Source of the DNA: Flavobacterium sp.
GTDB lineage: Bacteria; Bacteroidota; Bacteroidia; Flavobacteriales; Flavobacteriaceae
NCBI RefSeq assembly: GCF_027484705.1
Contig: NZ_JAIXSL010000007.1
Span: 1-64,000, forward strand
Reading direction: 5' to 3'
DNA: 64,000 nt
The notes under the pieces were generated by a model, which searched no databases, had not been told where the DNA came from, and saw only the letters and a program-made list of their open reading frames with translations. Made by a program: the position numbers and the translations under genes. Of this stretch, positions 1 through 6,690 are shown one piece after another. The stretch's first letter is position 1; each line of letters starts with the position of its first letter.

Positions 1-1091
1 AAAGCTACATCAATAGTTAAGTTATCGCCTGGCATTACCATCTCTACCCCTGCAGGCAAAGAAATAACTCCTGTTACGTCAGTGGTACGTACGTAGAACT
101 GTGGACGGTAGTTATTGTGGAATGGCGTGTGACGACCACCTTCTTCTTTTTTCAAGATATAAACCTCAGCTTTAAATTTAGCGTGTGGTTTTACTGAACC
201 TGGCTTAATGATAACCATACCTCTTTTGATATCAGCTTTGTCGATACCTCTTAAAAGTAATCCTACGTTATCTCCAGCTTCTCCTCTGTCAAGAATTTTA
301 CGGAACATCTCAACTCCAGTAATTGTAGAAGTCAATTTGTCAGCTCCCATACCAATGATTTCAACTGGATCTCCAGTATTAGCAACTCCAGTTTCGATAC
401 GACCTGTAGCAACAGTTCCACGACCTGTAATTGTAAATACGTCTTCAACCGGCATCAAGAATGGTTTAGCAACGTCACGCACTGGCTCTTCGATCCAGTT
501 GTCAACTGCTTCCATCAATTCAATGATTTTTGGTACCCAAGCTGGATCATTGTTCAATCCACCTAAAGCTGAACCTTGAACTACAGGACCATTATCTCCA
601 TCATATTCGTAGAATGACAACAAGTCTCTGATTTCCATTTCAACAAGCTCTAACAACTCAGCATCATCAACCATGTCTACTTTGTTCATGAAAACAACCA
701 TTCTAGGAATACCTACCTGGCGACCTAAAAGGATGTGCTCACGTGTTTGTGGCATTGGTCCGTCAGTTGCAGCTACTACTAGGATAGCACCGTCCATCTG
801 AGCAGCACCAGTAACCATGTTCTTTACGTAATCCGCGTGACCAGGACAGTCAACGTGTGCGTAGTGACGGTTAGCAGTTTCGTACTCAACGTGTGAAGTG
901 TTAATTGTAATACCTCTTTCTTTTTCTTCTGGAGCGTTATCAATTTGATCAAATGATTTCGCTTGACAGTAACCTGCATCAGACAATACTTTAGTGATTG
1001 CTGCAGTTAAAGTTGTTTTTCCGTGGTCAACGTGCCCAATTGTTCCAATGTTTAAGTGGGGCTTATTACGGTTAAAATTTTCTTTTGCCAT
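1..1091 (-). CDS. tuf: Elongation factor Tu (C-terminus outside window)
   Basis: GTPase that delivers aminoacyl-tRNA to the ribosomal A site. The minus-strand reading starts with ATG at 1091 ([12 protein letters not shown]) and stays open to the window edge, giving about 363 residues of a usual ~395, so only the last ~30 residues are missing. Visible motifs are the P loop GHVDHGKT near residue 19, DCPGHADY (G3), NKVD (G4) and SALGG, followed by the beta-barrel domains 2 and 3. It lies directly behind three tRNA genes on the same strand, the classic tRNA-tuf arrangement, and is probably co-transcribed with them from the promoter at 1616-1645. Identity is certain. Confidence 0.98.
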   Translation of the reverse strand, partial: MAKENFNRNKPHLNIGTIGHVDHGKTTLTAAITKVLSDAGYCQAKSFDQIDNAPEEKERGITINTSHVEYETANRHYAHVDCPGHADYVKNMVTGAAQMDGAILVVAATDGPMPQTREHILLGRQVGIPRMVVFMNKVDMVDDAELLELVEMEIRDLLSFYEYDGDNGPVVQGSALGGLNNDPAWVPKIIELMEAVDNWIEEPVRDVAKPFLMPVEDVFTITGRGTVATGRIETGVANTGDPVEIIGMGADKLTSTITGVEMFRKILDRGEAGDNVGLLLRGIDKADIKRGMVIIKPGSVKPHAKFKAEVYILKKEEGGRHTPFHNNYRPQFYVRTTDVTGVISLPAGVEMVMPGDNLTIDVA

Positions 1092-1147
1092 TTTACTTAA
1101 TTTTTAATCTTAGTTATATATTAGTGTTCGAAATTCTCTAATTTTTG

Positions 1148-1219
1148 AGCCAACTACGGGAATTGAACCCGTGACCTCTTCCTTACCAAGGAAGCACTCT
1201 ACCCCTGAGCTAAGTCGGC
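1148..1219 (-). tRNA. tRNA-Thr(GGT)
   Basis: On the minus strand the sequence folds into a full cloverleaf of 72 nt. The acceptor stem pairs GCCGACT with AGTTGGC, the anticodon stem pairs CTTCC with GGAAG around the loop TTGGTAA, giving anticodon GGT, and the T arm contains GGTTCAATTCC. It ends 56 bp before the tuf start codon. CCA is not encoded. Confidence 0.95.
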
Positions 1220-1285
1220 AGTTTCCTTGATGCTTGAATCATTTTGACTTACCTTTTTCATCCGTCCTGATTATCGAATTCAGAA

Positions 1286-1367
1286 GGATTACAAGCAAAG
1301 CTTGTGATCCGTAAGGGTGAACCCTTACTAAAACTTTTAAACACATTTTTACGAAAGCAAGCTTTCG
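1286..1367 (-). other. Spacer with three consecutive perfect or near-perfect hairpins inside the tRNA operon
   Basis: The 171 bp between tRNA-Tyr and tRNA-Thr(GGT) hold three separate inverted repeats: 1286-1310 (11 bp stem with one mismatch, AAA loop), 1311-1328 (GTAAGGG / CCCTTAC, 4 nt loop) and 1352-1367 (CGAAAGC / GCTTTCG, 2 nt loop). I found no tRNA fold here although flavobacterial relatives often have a tRNA-Gly in this block. A role in transcript processing or an inserted repeat element is inference. Confidence 0.6.
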
Positions 1368-1390
1368 ACAAATGCTTATTAAAAATTTTG

Positions 1391-1471
1391 TGGGGAGAGC
1401 AGGATTCGAACCTGCGAAGTTCACACAGCAGATTTACAGTCTGCCCTCGTTGGCCGCTTGAGTATCTCCCC
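1391..1471 (-). tRNA. tRNA-Tyr(GTA)
   Basis: An 81 nt minus-strand gene with a long variable arm, as expected for tRNA-Tyr. The acceptor stem pairs GGGGAGA with TCTCCCC, the anticodon loop CTGTAAA carries GTA, and the T loop is GGTTCGAATCC. It is the second tRNA of the operon. Confidence 0.95.
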
Positions 1472-1503
1472 AACTTTTCTTACTGTTTTGATATGCTTTT
1501 CAG

Positions 1504-1577
1504 AGCCGGCGGAGGGACTCGAACCCACGACCTGCTGATTACAAATCAGCTGCTCTAGCCAACTGAGCTACGCTGGC
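1504..1577 (-). tRNA. tRNA-Thr(TGT)
   Basis: A 74 nt minus-strand cloverleaf with acceptor stem GCCAGCG / CGCCGGC, anticodon stem GCTGA / TCAGC around the loop TTTGTAA (anticodon TGT), and T loop GGTTCGAGTCC. It is the first gene of the tRNA-tuf operon and lies 38 bp downstream of the promoter at 1616-1645. Confidence 0.95.
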
Positions 1578-1585
1578 ATATACAA

Positions 1586-1614
1586 TAAAAAAAGTCCGCT
1601 ATTTCTAACGGACT
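1586..1614 (-). terminator. Rho-independent terminator behind hpf, overlapping the tRNA-tuf transcription start
   Basis: In minus-strand orientation a stem AGTCCG / CGGACT with a 10 nt loop is followed by seven T residues. It lies 56 bp after the hpf stop codon and should end the rpsU/xerC/hpf transcription. The promoter at 1616-1645 would start RNA synthesis inside this hairpin. Confidence 0.75.
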
Positions 1615-1615
1615 G

Positions 1616-1645
1616 CAAATGTATATCATTTTGTTTTTTAAACAA
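1616..1645 (-). promoter_or_regulatory. Bacteroidota-type promoter of the tRNA-tuf operon
   Basis: Read on the minus strand, TTG (1645-1643), a 19 nt spacer and TACATTTG (1623-1616) match the Bacteroidota sigma-ABfr consensus TTG-N17-23-TAnnTTTG. The predicted start near 1609 is about 30 nt upstream of tRNA-Thr(TGT). The -7 box is identical to the one in front of lysS. Confidence 0.8.
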
Positions 1646-1669
1646 AACATTTTTTATAAAAAATTTTAT

Positions 1670-1972
1670 TTAAATATGCGTTCTGATTTTTTCTTTTCTT
1701 TTTACTAATAAACGCTCTAAAGATTCTGCTGTCAACTCGACTGCTTCCTCAAAAGTTTTGCACTGCTTTTTTACCATAAAGTCATCTCCGGGGACGTGAA
1801 TTTTTACTTCTACAATTTTATTTTCTTTATCGCTGGTCTTCTCCACTTTCAAAAAAACATCCGAAGAAACGATTTTATCATAATATTTTTCCAATTTATC
1901 CATTCGGTCCTGAATAAAATCTACCAGCTTTTTGTCAACAGTAAAGTTAACTGCATGAACATTTACCTTCAT
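1670..1972 (-). CDS. hpf: Ribosome hibernation-promoting factor / RaiA family
   Basis: A 100-residue protein of the short HPF/RaiA type, which binds the 30S decoding region and helps inactivate ribosomes in stationary phase. The N-terminus MKVNVHAVNFTVDKKLVDFIQDRMDKLEKY is typical of the beta-alpha-beta-beta-beta-alpha fold (only part quoted by position: residues 1-30), and residues 40-75 contain the KVEKTSDKENKIVEV and IHVPG strands. There is no long C-terminal dimerisation domain, so it is the short form. It follows xerC by 32 bp with no promoter seen between, and a terminator follows it, so it is probably the last gene of an rpsU-xerC-hpf unit. Confidence 0.9.
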   Translation of the reverse strand: MKVNVHAVNFTVDKKLVDFIQDRMDKLEKYYDKIVSSDVFLKVEKTSDKENKIVEVKIHVPGDDFMVKKQCKTFEEAVELTAESLERLLVKRKEKIRTHI

Positions 1973-2004
1973 AATAAAAATTTTAATGGTTATACATTAC
2001 AGAA

Positions 2005-2901
2005 TCATTTTTGGTTTCTCGGATGCGCATTGCCGTATACCTTTTTGAGCTCAGATAAACTACTGTGGGTGTATACTTGTGTAGATGCCAAACTCGAATG
2101 TCCTAATAATTCTTTCACTGAATTGATGTCTGCCCCGTTGTTGAGCAAGTGAGTCGCAAAGGTATGTCTTAATATATGCGGACTCTTTTTGACCTTCTCG
2201 GAGACATTACTAAAGTAATGATTAATTAATCGATACACAAACGAATCATTTAATTTAACGCCCTTTTGTGTCACGAAAAAAAAGTCTTTGTCTTTAATTT
2301 GCTCTAAATTAGCCCTTTCAGAAAAATACGATTGCATTTGTTTTTCAACTACCGGAAGCATCGGCAGTATCCTTTCTTTGTTTCTTTTCCCCAAAACCTT
2401 GAATGTTTTATTCGATGTATTCACATTCGAAACCATAAGATGAATCAGCTCCGTCCGTCTGATGCCCGTCGTGTAAAACAAATCGATAATGAGTTTATCG
2501 CGAACACCTTCAAAACCTTCAGGAAACTGAAGTTGGTTCAAAACCATGTCGAGTTCTTTCTCGGAAAACGGAATCTGGATTTTTTTCGGCGTCTTGAGCG
2601 CTTTGTGTTTGAGCAACGGACTAACTTCGATCTGCTTGCTTTTCAACAGAAATTTGTAATAGCTTTTCAGCGACGAGATTTTCCGGTTGACCGAAACATT
2701 CGAAACTCCGGCATCAACCAACGAAACAATCCAGCTTCGGATTTGGCTGTAATTCACTTCAAGCAAATTTTCCTGATCAAATTCAGCATTCAGAAACGTC
2801 TCAAAAAAGTCTACATCGGCGCAATAATTAAGCACCGTATGCTTCGAGTAATTTTTCTCGAGCTGCAAATAATCGCGAAAAGCCTGCTTACTATTGTCCA
2901 T
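2005..2901 (-). CDS. xerC: Tyrosine recombinase of the XerC/XerD type
   Basis: A 298-residue chromosomal-type site-specific recombinase, probably acting in dimer resolution at dif. It has an N-terminal SAM-like DNA-binding domain (about residues 1-95) and a C-terminal catalytic domain with the full active-site set: Arg148 in TTGIRRTEL, Lys172, His242 and Arg245 in [12 protein letters not shown], His268 in LLGHSS and the nucleophile Tyr277 in TQVYTH. Length and architecture fit Xer rather than a phage integrase, and its neighbours hpf and rpsU are housekeeping genes. Whether it is XerC or XerD cannot be settled from this window. The ATG directly follows the T-tract of the hairpin at 2902-2949. 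Confidence 0.9.
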   Translation of the reverse strand: MDNSKQAFRDYLQLEKNYSKHTVLNYCADVDFFETFLNAEFDQENLLEVNYSQIRSWIVSLVDAGVSNVSVNRKISSLKSYYKFLLKSKQIEVSPLLKHKALKTPKKIQIPFSEKELDMVLNQLQFPEGFEGVRDKLIIDLFYTTGIRRTELIHLMVSNVNTSNKTFKVLGKRNKERILPMLPVVEKQMQSYFSERANLEQIKDKDFFFVTQKGVKLNDSFVYRLINHYFSNVSEKVKKSPHILRHTFATHLLNNGADINSVKELLGHSSLASTQVYTHSSLSELKKVYGNAHPRNQK

Positions 2902-2949
2902 AAAAAAAACCGTTAGCCCAAAGGTATTAAACTTTGCAAACTAACGGTT
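2902..2949 (-). terminator. Terminator or attenuator between rpsU and xerC
   Basis: On the minus strand AACCGTTAG (2949-2941) pairs with CTAACGGTT (2916-2908) around a 24 nt loop, and the second arm runs into a T-tract that touches the xerC ATG. It can end rpsU transcription or attenuate read-through into xerC. The loop contains TACCTTTG, a possible -7 box, but I see no TTG at the matching distance. Confidence 0.65.
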
Positions 2950-2970
2950 CTATTTTGAAGAAGTTATACT

Positions 2971-3165
2971 CTAACTTTCTAAATTGTCTTTCATGTTCTG
3001 AATGTAAGCCGCTTTCTGGATTTTCATTCTGTTCGTAACTGAAGGTTTGATGAAAGCCTGACGGGCGCGCAACTGACGAACAGTTCCGGTTTTGTCGAAC
3101 TTTCTTTTATAGCGCTTCAATGCTCTATCGATATTTTCTCCGTCTTTAATTGGTATAATTAACAT
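2971..3165 (-). CDS. rpsU: 30S ribosomal protein S21
   Basis: A 64-residue bS21, starting MLIIPIKDGENIDRALKRYK and rich in Lys and Arg, the usual length and composition of the family. In Bacteroidota bS21 is one of the proteins (with bS18 and bS6) that hide the 3' tail of 16S rRNA, which is why most genes lack a Shine-Dalgarno sequence. This gene is the exception in the window: an 8-nt perfect Shine-Dalgarno lies 8 nt before the ATG. It has its own promoter at 3195-3224 and a hairpin behind it. The strong Shine-Dalgarno fits known autoregulation: it is used only when ribosomes lack bS21. Confidence 0.97.
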   Translation of the reverse strand: MLIIPIKDGENIDRALKRYKRKFDKTGTVRQLRARQAFIKPSVTNRMKIQKAAYIQNMKDNLES

Positions 3166-3173
3166 AATATAGA

Positions 3174-3181
3174 CACCTCCT
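3174..3181 (-). promoter_or_regulatory. Exceptional Shine-Dalgarno sequence of rpsU
   Basis: On the minus strand AGGAGGTG is followed by 8 nt and the rpsU ATG. It is perfectly complementary to the CACCUCCU anti-Shine-Dalgarno of 16S rRNA. I checked the starts of xerC, the acyl-CoA dehydrogenase, hutU, paaE, lysS and others and saw no comparable site. Confidence 0.92.
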
Positions 3182-3194
3182 CTCGTTAAGGGCG

Positions 3195-3224
3195 CAAAGA
3201 TATCATTTAATTGATAATTAACAA
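3195..3224 (-). promoter_or_regulatory. Bacteroidota-type promoter of rpsU
   Basis: TTG (3224-3222), a 19 nt spacer and TATCTTTG (3202-3195) on the minus strand match the consensus. The predicted start near 3188 gives a leader of about 23 nt that holds the Shine-Dalgarno. The TTG lies inside a stretch of degenerate heptamer repeat (3203-3240). Confidence 0.78.
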
Positions 3225-3271
3225 TTAATAATTGATAATTTTTTCATTCTATATATTATCATGAATTATTT

Positions 3272-3420
3272 GGGCGTACCGGCGAGTTCAAAATCCTACT
3301 CAATAGAACATTACGGCTGCCGTCAGGCTGTGGGTTCCCAATCTTTTATGCCACACGAGCAGAGCGAACTGACGAAGTAAACGACGGCACAAAAGGATTT
3401 CCACTTCCATCCTTCACGCG
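3272..3420 (+). repeat. Dispersed palindromic intergenic element, family 2 (composite copy)
   Basis: The 336 bp between rpsU and the acyl-CoA dehydrogenase hold no gene. From 3272 (GGGCGTACC) to 3420 (CCTTCACGCG) the ends match the family-2 copies at 8161-8257 and 32488-32585. The interior (CCCAATCTTTT, then CAAAAGGATTTCC) matches the interior of family-1 elements such as 49153-49239 in inverted orientation, and the two interior halves can pair through TGCCACAC/ACGGCACA-like arms. The rest of the spacer is AT-rich. Confidence 0.7.
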
Positions 3421-3501
3421 AATGAAGTCCAAATAAAAATTCCAAATCCCAACGTATTCAAGAACCATTGGAATTTGGAATTTCAAATTTGATATTTTTT
3501 A

Positions 3502-4671
3502 TTATTTCACTGCAGGTTTATAATTCTGTTTATCAATAATCATCTTCGACAAAATCTCCCTAAGGATTTCTGAAGTTCCGCCACCAATTGGCCCCAAACG
3601 ACTATCGCGTAACAAACGTGCGAGCGGATATTCTTCCATATAACCGTAACCGCCTAACATTTGTAAGCAACTGTTGATTGCTTCATCGGCTACTTTAGTA
3701 GATTTTAATTTGGCCATCGTGGCTTCTTTCACTACATATTCACCTTTATTTAATCTGGCTACGGCTGCATAGTTAAACACTTTACAATGCTCCACTTCTG
3801 TAGCATGATCGACCATCGTATGTCTTAAAGCCTGAAACTTATTGATTGTCGTTCCGAAAGCTTCACGTTGCGACATATAATCAATCGTATAATCGATAGC
3901 ATATTCGGCTCGCGCGTGCGCATTGACCGCCATGATCAACCTTTCTAAAGCGAAATGCTGCATGATATAAGGAAATCCTTTGCCTAATTCACCCATCAAA
4001 TTTTCTGCCGGAATTTCCACGTTATCAAACGAAATCTCAGCGGTGTCGGAAGCTCTCCAGCCTAGTTTATCTAATTTTGTGGCTGAAATACCTTTCAAAT
4101 TGGTATCCATCAAAAAAATACTGATTCCTTTATTTCCTAGTTCTGGGCTTGTTTTCGCAGCTACAACATAATAGTCCGCATAAACTCCATTGGTGATGAA
4201 GGTTTTCGAACCATTGATAATATACTTGTCTCCATTTTTTACAGCCGTTGTACGCATTCCAGCCACATCGCTTCCGCCAAAAGGTTCAGTAATACACAAG
4301 GCTCCGATTTTATCACCAGAAATACTTGGCGCGAGATAATCCTGCTTGATGCGTTCGTCACCTTCAGCATTCAAATGTGTCATCGCCAAATAAGCGTGAG
4401 CCCACATCGCCGCGGCGAAACCGGAAGATTTTATTTTTTGCAATTCTTCCAGAAACACTACGGTGTAAAACAAATCGAGATTCAATCCGCCATAAGCCTC
4501 AGGATAAGCGATTCCGAAAAAACCCATTTCACCGAATTTTTTCCAGATGAAGCGCTCGATTGCGCCTGTTTTTTCCCATTTTTCAATATGTGGTACCACT
4601 TCGGTACGCAAAAAGTTGCGCAAACTCTCTCTGAATAATTCGTGTTCTTCGGTAAAATATATTGAATTCAT
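3502..4671 (-). CDS. Acyl-CoA dehydrogenase family protein
   Basis: A 389-residue FAD flavoenzyme that should introduce a double bond into an acyl-CoA with transfer of electrons to ETF. Family motifs are CITEPFGGSDVAGMRT (about residues 126-141), GWRASDTAEISFDNVEIP (204-221), and YMEEYPLARLLRDSR with GGGTSEILREIL near the C-terminus. The position that is the catalytic Glu in medium-chain enzymes (EGT) is Gly here (GGGTSEI). Glu243 in FALERLIMA matches the alternative base position used in isovaleryl-CoA and long-chain dehydrogenases. A role in branched-chain acyl-CoA oxidation would suit the bkd genes at 36-40 kb but is inference. Confidence 0.9.
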   Translation of the reverse strand: MNSIYFTEEHELFRESLRNFLRTEVVPHIEKWEKTGAIERFIWKKFGEMGFFGIAYPEAYGGLNLDLFYTVVFLEELQKIKSSGFAAAMWAHAYLAMTHLNAEGDERIKQDYLAPSISGDKIGALCITEPFGGSDVAGMRTTAVKNGDKYIINGSKTFITNGVYADYYVVAAKTSPELGNKGISIFLMDTNLKGISATKLDKLGWRASDTAEISFDNVEIPAENLMGELGKGFPYIMQHFALERLIMAVNAHARAEYAIDYTIDYMSQREAFGTTINKFQALRHTMVDHATEVEHCKVFNYAAVARLNKGEYVVKEATMAKLKSTKVADEAINSCLQMLGGYGYMEEYPLARLLRDSRLGPIGGGTSEILREILSKMIIDKQNYKPAVK

Positions 4672-4702
4672 ATTTCTAAGGCTGTTTTTTTGATGCTATT
4701 TT

Positions 4703-5578
4703 TTAGAATTCCAAATATAAGGCAATTATTTCTACTTTATCAACCGGAAATCCCGAAATTTTTGACAAATCCTCAACACTATGTATCCCATTGTTCATAC
4801 TTCTGAAAGTCACAATTGCTTTGGCTACGGGATATTTGAAATACGGAAATTGCATCAGTTCTTTGACGTTGAGTTGGTTGACATTGAATTTCCTGACCTT
4901 TGGCAAACCGGAAACTTTAAAAGCTTTATTGATGTTCTCAACAACTTCAGGCGACAAACCCCAAACATCCTGCAATTGATTCATACTGACAAAGCCGCCA
5001 AGTTTTTCCTTTTCTTTTAAAATTCTTTCAGACAAACCGTCTCCAATGCCGTAGACTTTTTTGAGATCTTCAGCTGAAGCCAGATTGATGTCTTGAAGTA
5101 CTTTAGTTTCTTTCACTGCAAAGTCCGAAGCTTTATAATGCTGCGCTGCGTTCCTCTTATTGACCCAATCCGGAAATTTGAAATGCGGAGCGATCTTGTG
5201 CAACAAAGCATCCGAAACTTTTGTGACCTGCTGAAATTCCTGCGCAGAATTGACGTAGCGGTTTGTCTTCCTGTAAGCGAGCAAACGATCAATTTCATCT
5301 ACAGACATTCCGAGTTGATATCCTTTGAAATCGGTAATGAAATTCGGGTTGAAAGGTCGCAGTTCATAAGTATTTTTCTTTTTATAAACAGAAGCCGAAT
5401 CTTTCGACAAAGGCAAAGCAACCCATTGTTGTTTGTTGCTTCCCGTGTTTGGTTTGGGATTGAAATCGATGAAGAAATAAACGAACTGGAAAATTACAAT
5501 GAGCAATAGCAAAGCAAAAATGCCTGCGCGTTGTGCTTTCGAAAATTTAAAATACGAAGTAAATGAAGTTGTTTTCAT
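4703..5578 (-). CDS. Membrane-anchored helix-hairpin-helix protein (ComEA-like)
   Basis: A 291-residue protein with one N-terminal membrane helix (about residues 18-38, AGIFALLLLIVIFQFVYFF) and several helix-hairpin-helix units behind it. They read as repeated LNxAxxxxLxxxxGIGxxLAxxIxxxRxxxGxF-type segments: around residues 90-130 (GMSVDEIDRLLAYR), 165-200 (INLASAEDLKKVYGIGDGLSERIL) and 230-285 (LNVKELMQFPYFKYPVAKAIV). HhH units bind DNA without sequence specificity, and ComEA uses one in DNA uptake. The number of units and lack of other competence genes nearby leave its role open. Confidence 0.75.
   Translation of the reverse strand: MKTTSFTSYFKFSKAQRAGIFALLLLIVIFQFVYFFIDFNPKPNTGSNKQQWVALPLSKDSASVYKKKNTYELRPFNPNFITDFKGYQLGMSVDEIDRLLAYRKTNRYVNSAQEFQQVTKVSDALLHKIAPHFKFPDWVNKRNAAQHYKASDFAVKETKVLQDINLASAEDLKKVYGIGDGLSERILKEKEKLGGFVSMNQLQDVWGLSPEVVENINKAFKVSGLPKVRKFNVNQLNVKELMQFPYFKYPVAKAIVTFRSMNNGIHSVEDLSKISGFPVDKVEIIALYLEF
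4712..4743 (-). promoter_or_regulatory. Probable promoter of the acyl-CoA dehydrogenase gene
   Basis: TTG (4743-4741), 21 nt and TATATTTG (4719-4712) on the minus strand. It lies inside the 3' end of the upstream helix-hairpin-helix gene and predicts a leader of about 34 nt. Confidence 0.5.
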
Positions 5579-5625
5579 GTGGTTTGGCGTTGAGATTCAT
5601 AAATGGCGTGTATAGAGAAGTAATA

Positions 5626-5853
5626 TTATAAGTCGAAAACGGAGCTTCGTTTGGCCCGGATCAGATCCTTGAGCTTGAGCCAAAACGCTAAAGTGAGGTA
5701 AACCCCAAACCAAAGTCCGGCGGTCACAAACGAAATGTAGATGAAAAACAAACGCACATTGTTCGCGCGCATGCCGAGTTTGTCAGCAAGCCGCGACGAT
5801 ACATGGAAACCATGTTTCTCAAAAAAATATTTCAGCTGGATGATCACTGACAT
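5626..5853 (-). CDS. PspC-like small membrane protein
   Basis: The supported protein is 75 residues, MSVIIQLKYFFEKHG to SSVFDL, with start ATG at 5853. A longer reading frame exists up to 6015, but its extra 54 codons run through the heptamer array and give a low-complexity LSIINYQ repeat, so I reject it as the normal start. The residues after the start (FFEKHGFHVSSRLADKLGM) and the hydrophobic segment about residues 33-58 resemble the PspC-domain proteins of Flavobacteria, which sit in the inner membrane and are linked to envelope stress in other bacteria. Function here is not shown. The start codon overlaps the heptamer array. Confidence 0.7.
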   Translation of the reverse strand: MSVIIQLKYFFEKHGFHVSSRLADKLGMRANNVRLFFIYISFVTAGLWFGVYLTLAFWLKLKDLIRAKRSSVFDL

Positions 5854-5907
5854 TGATAATTGATAATTGATAATTGATAATTGATAATTGATAATTGATA
5901 ATTGATA
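5852..5907. repeat. Heptamer tandem array, 8 units, at the PspC start codon
   Basis: Eight exact copies of ATTGATA (56 bp). The array begins inside the start codon of the PspC-like gene and extends upstream, so it forms the 5' leader if the -7-like box TAATTTTG (minus strand, 5918-5911) is used. In one minus-strand frame the array is open and encodes a heptapeptide repeat. Confidence 0.92.
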
Positions 5908-6129
5908 ATGCAAAATTAAACTTTTACAGATTGCTTTCCGCTGTTCGATTGCGATAAATTGCGTGATTTTGATGGTGGCAGAAAGCTTGATTGTTACAGA
6001 AATCCGTAGCGTCATATTGCTTGGATTTCCAGAAATCGGGAAGGAAATAATCTTTCATGATGCAAATTTTAAATGGCGTATAATGGAAGTACTAATTTAT
6101 AAAAAAAGCAATCCAATACCAACTGAAAT

Positions 6130-6618
6130 TTACTTTAAAAGATAAAGTTTGGCACAAGCCCGCGCATCCGACAAAGCTTCGTGGTGGTTTAAGGCTATAT
6201 TGTTGCGCTCGCTGCAATATTTGAGGTTCGCAGGTTTATAACCTTTAGAGCGGTAAATCCTGCAGGTACATTCCCAACGGTCGGCAATCTCGAGTTCGTC
6301 ATAATACAAACCGTAATACTGCATGGTTTTTAAAAGCACATTGCGGTCGAATTGTTCGTTATGCGCGACAATCGTTTTACCAAACAACCGTTTCTTGATT
6401 TCCGGAAACAGATCATCAAAAGTTTTCTCGTGGAGCGTTTGAATCGGTTTAATGCCATGCACCATAATGTTGTGATACGAATACTCGTTGTTCGGCGGCT
6501 GGATTAAAGTGTAGTATTCCTCGACAATGATTCCGTTTTCGACCGTGACGATGCCCACGGCACAAGCGCTGTGAAAATGTCCGGTGGCGGTTTCGAAATC
6601 AATCGCGGTGAAGTTCAT
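6130..6618 (-). CDS. DnaQ-like 3'-5' exonuclease (DEDDh)
   Basis: A 162-residue protein that consists of a single exonuclease domain. Exo I is FTAIDFETATG with Asp7 and Glu9, Exo II is IVAHNEQFDRNVL with Asp near residue 91, and Exo III is LNHHEALSDARACA with the catalytic His and Asp near residues 144-151. This is the standard DEDDh set of two-metal 3'-5' exonucleases related to the polymerase III epsilon subunit. There is no polymerase, BRCT or helicase extension, so it may act in proofreading, repair or RNA trimming; the substrate cannot be told. It is followed by paired heptamer repeats. Confidence 0.88.
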   Translation of the reverse strand: MNFTAIDFETATGHFHSACAVGIVTVENGIIVEEYYTLIQPPNNEYSYHNIMVHGIKPIQTLHEKTFDDLFPEIKKRLFGKTIVAHNEQFDRNVLLKTMQYYGLYYDELEIADRWECTCRIYRSKGYKPANLKYCSERNNIALNHHEALSDARACAKLYLLK

Positions 6619-6625
6619 TTTTTTT

Positions 6626-6690
6626 AATTGATAATAGATAATTGATAATTACTCGGACAATTATCAATTATCCATTGTTAATTATCAATT
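6626..6690. repeat. Inverted pair of degenerate heptamer arrays
   Basis: AATTGATAAT-type units on the left (6626-6650) face ATTATCAATT-type units on the right (6659-6690) across the spacer ACTCGGAC, so the whole stretch can form a long AT-rich hairpin. The last bases include the stop codon of the cystathionine beta-synthase-like gene (6689-6691). Confidence 0.75.

Noticed and set aside
208..579. Plus-strand open frame of about 120 codons opposite tuf
   Set aside because: It is the antisense of a highly conserved EF-Tu gene and has no family resemblance; codon bias of tuf keeps the opposite frame open.
1220..1390. tRNA-Gly gene in the spacer
   Set aside because: No TTC T-loop or acceptor pairing was found; the region is three simple hairpins.
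1239..1558. Open frames running across the tRNA genes
   Set aside because: They cross tRNA-Tyr and tRNA-Thr genes; the sequence there is explained by tRNA folds.
2005..2901. Phage or transposon integrase
   Set aside because: Length, catalytic set and housekeeping neighbours (hpf, rpsU) fit a chromosomal Xer recombinase; no attachment-site duplications are visible.
5852..5907. CRISPR array
   Set aside because: The units are 7 bp with no spacers; no cas genes are near. They are tandem heptamers.
5854..6015. N-terminal extension of the PspC-like gene
   Set aside because: The extra codons are a translation of the heptamer array and AT-rich spacer and give a low-complexity peptide; the ATG at 5853 fits the family start.
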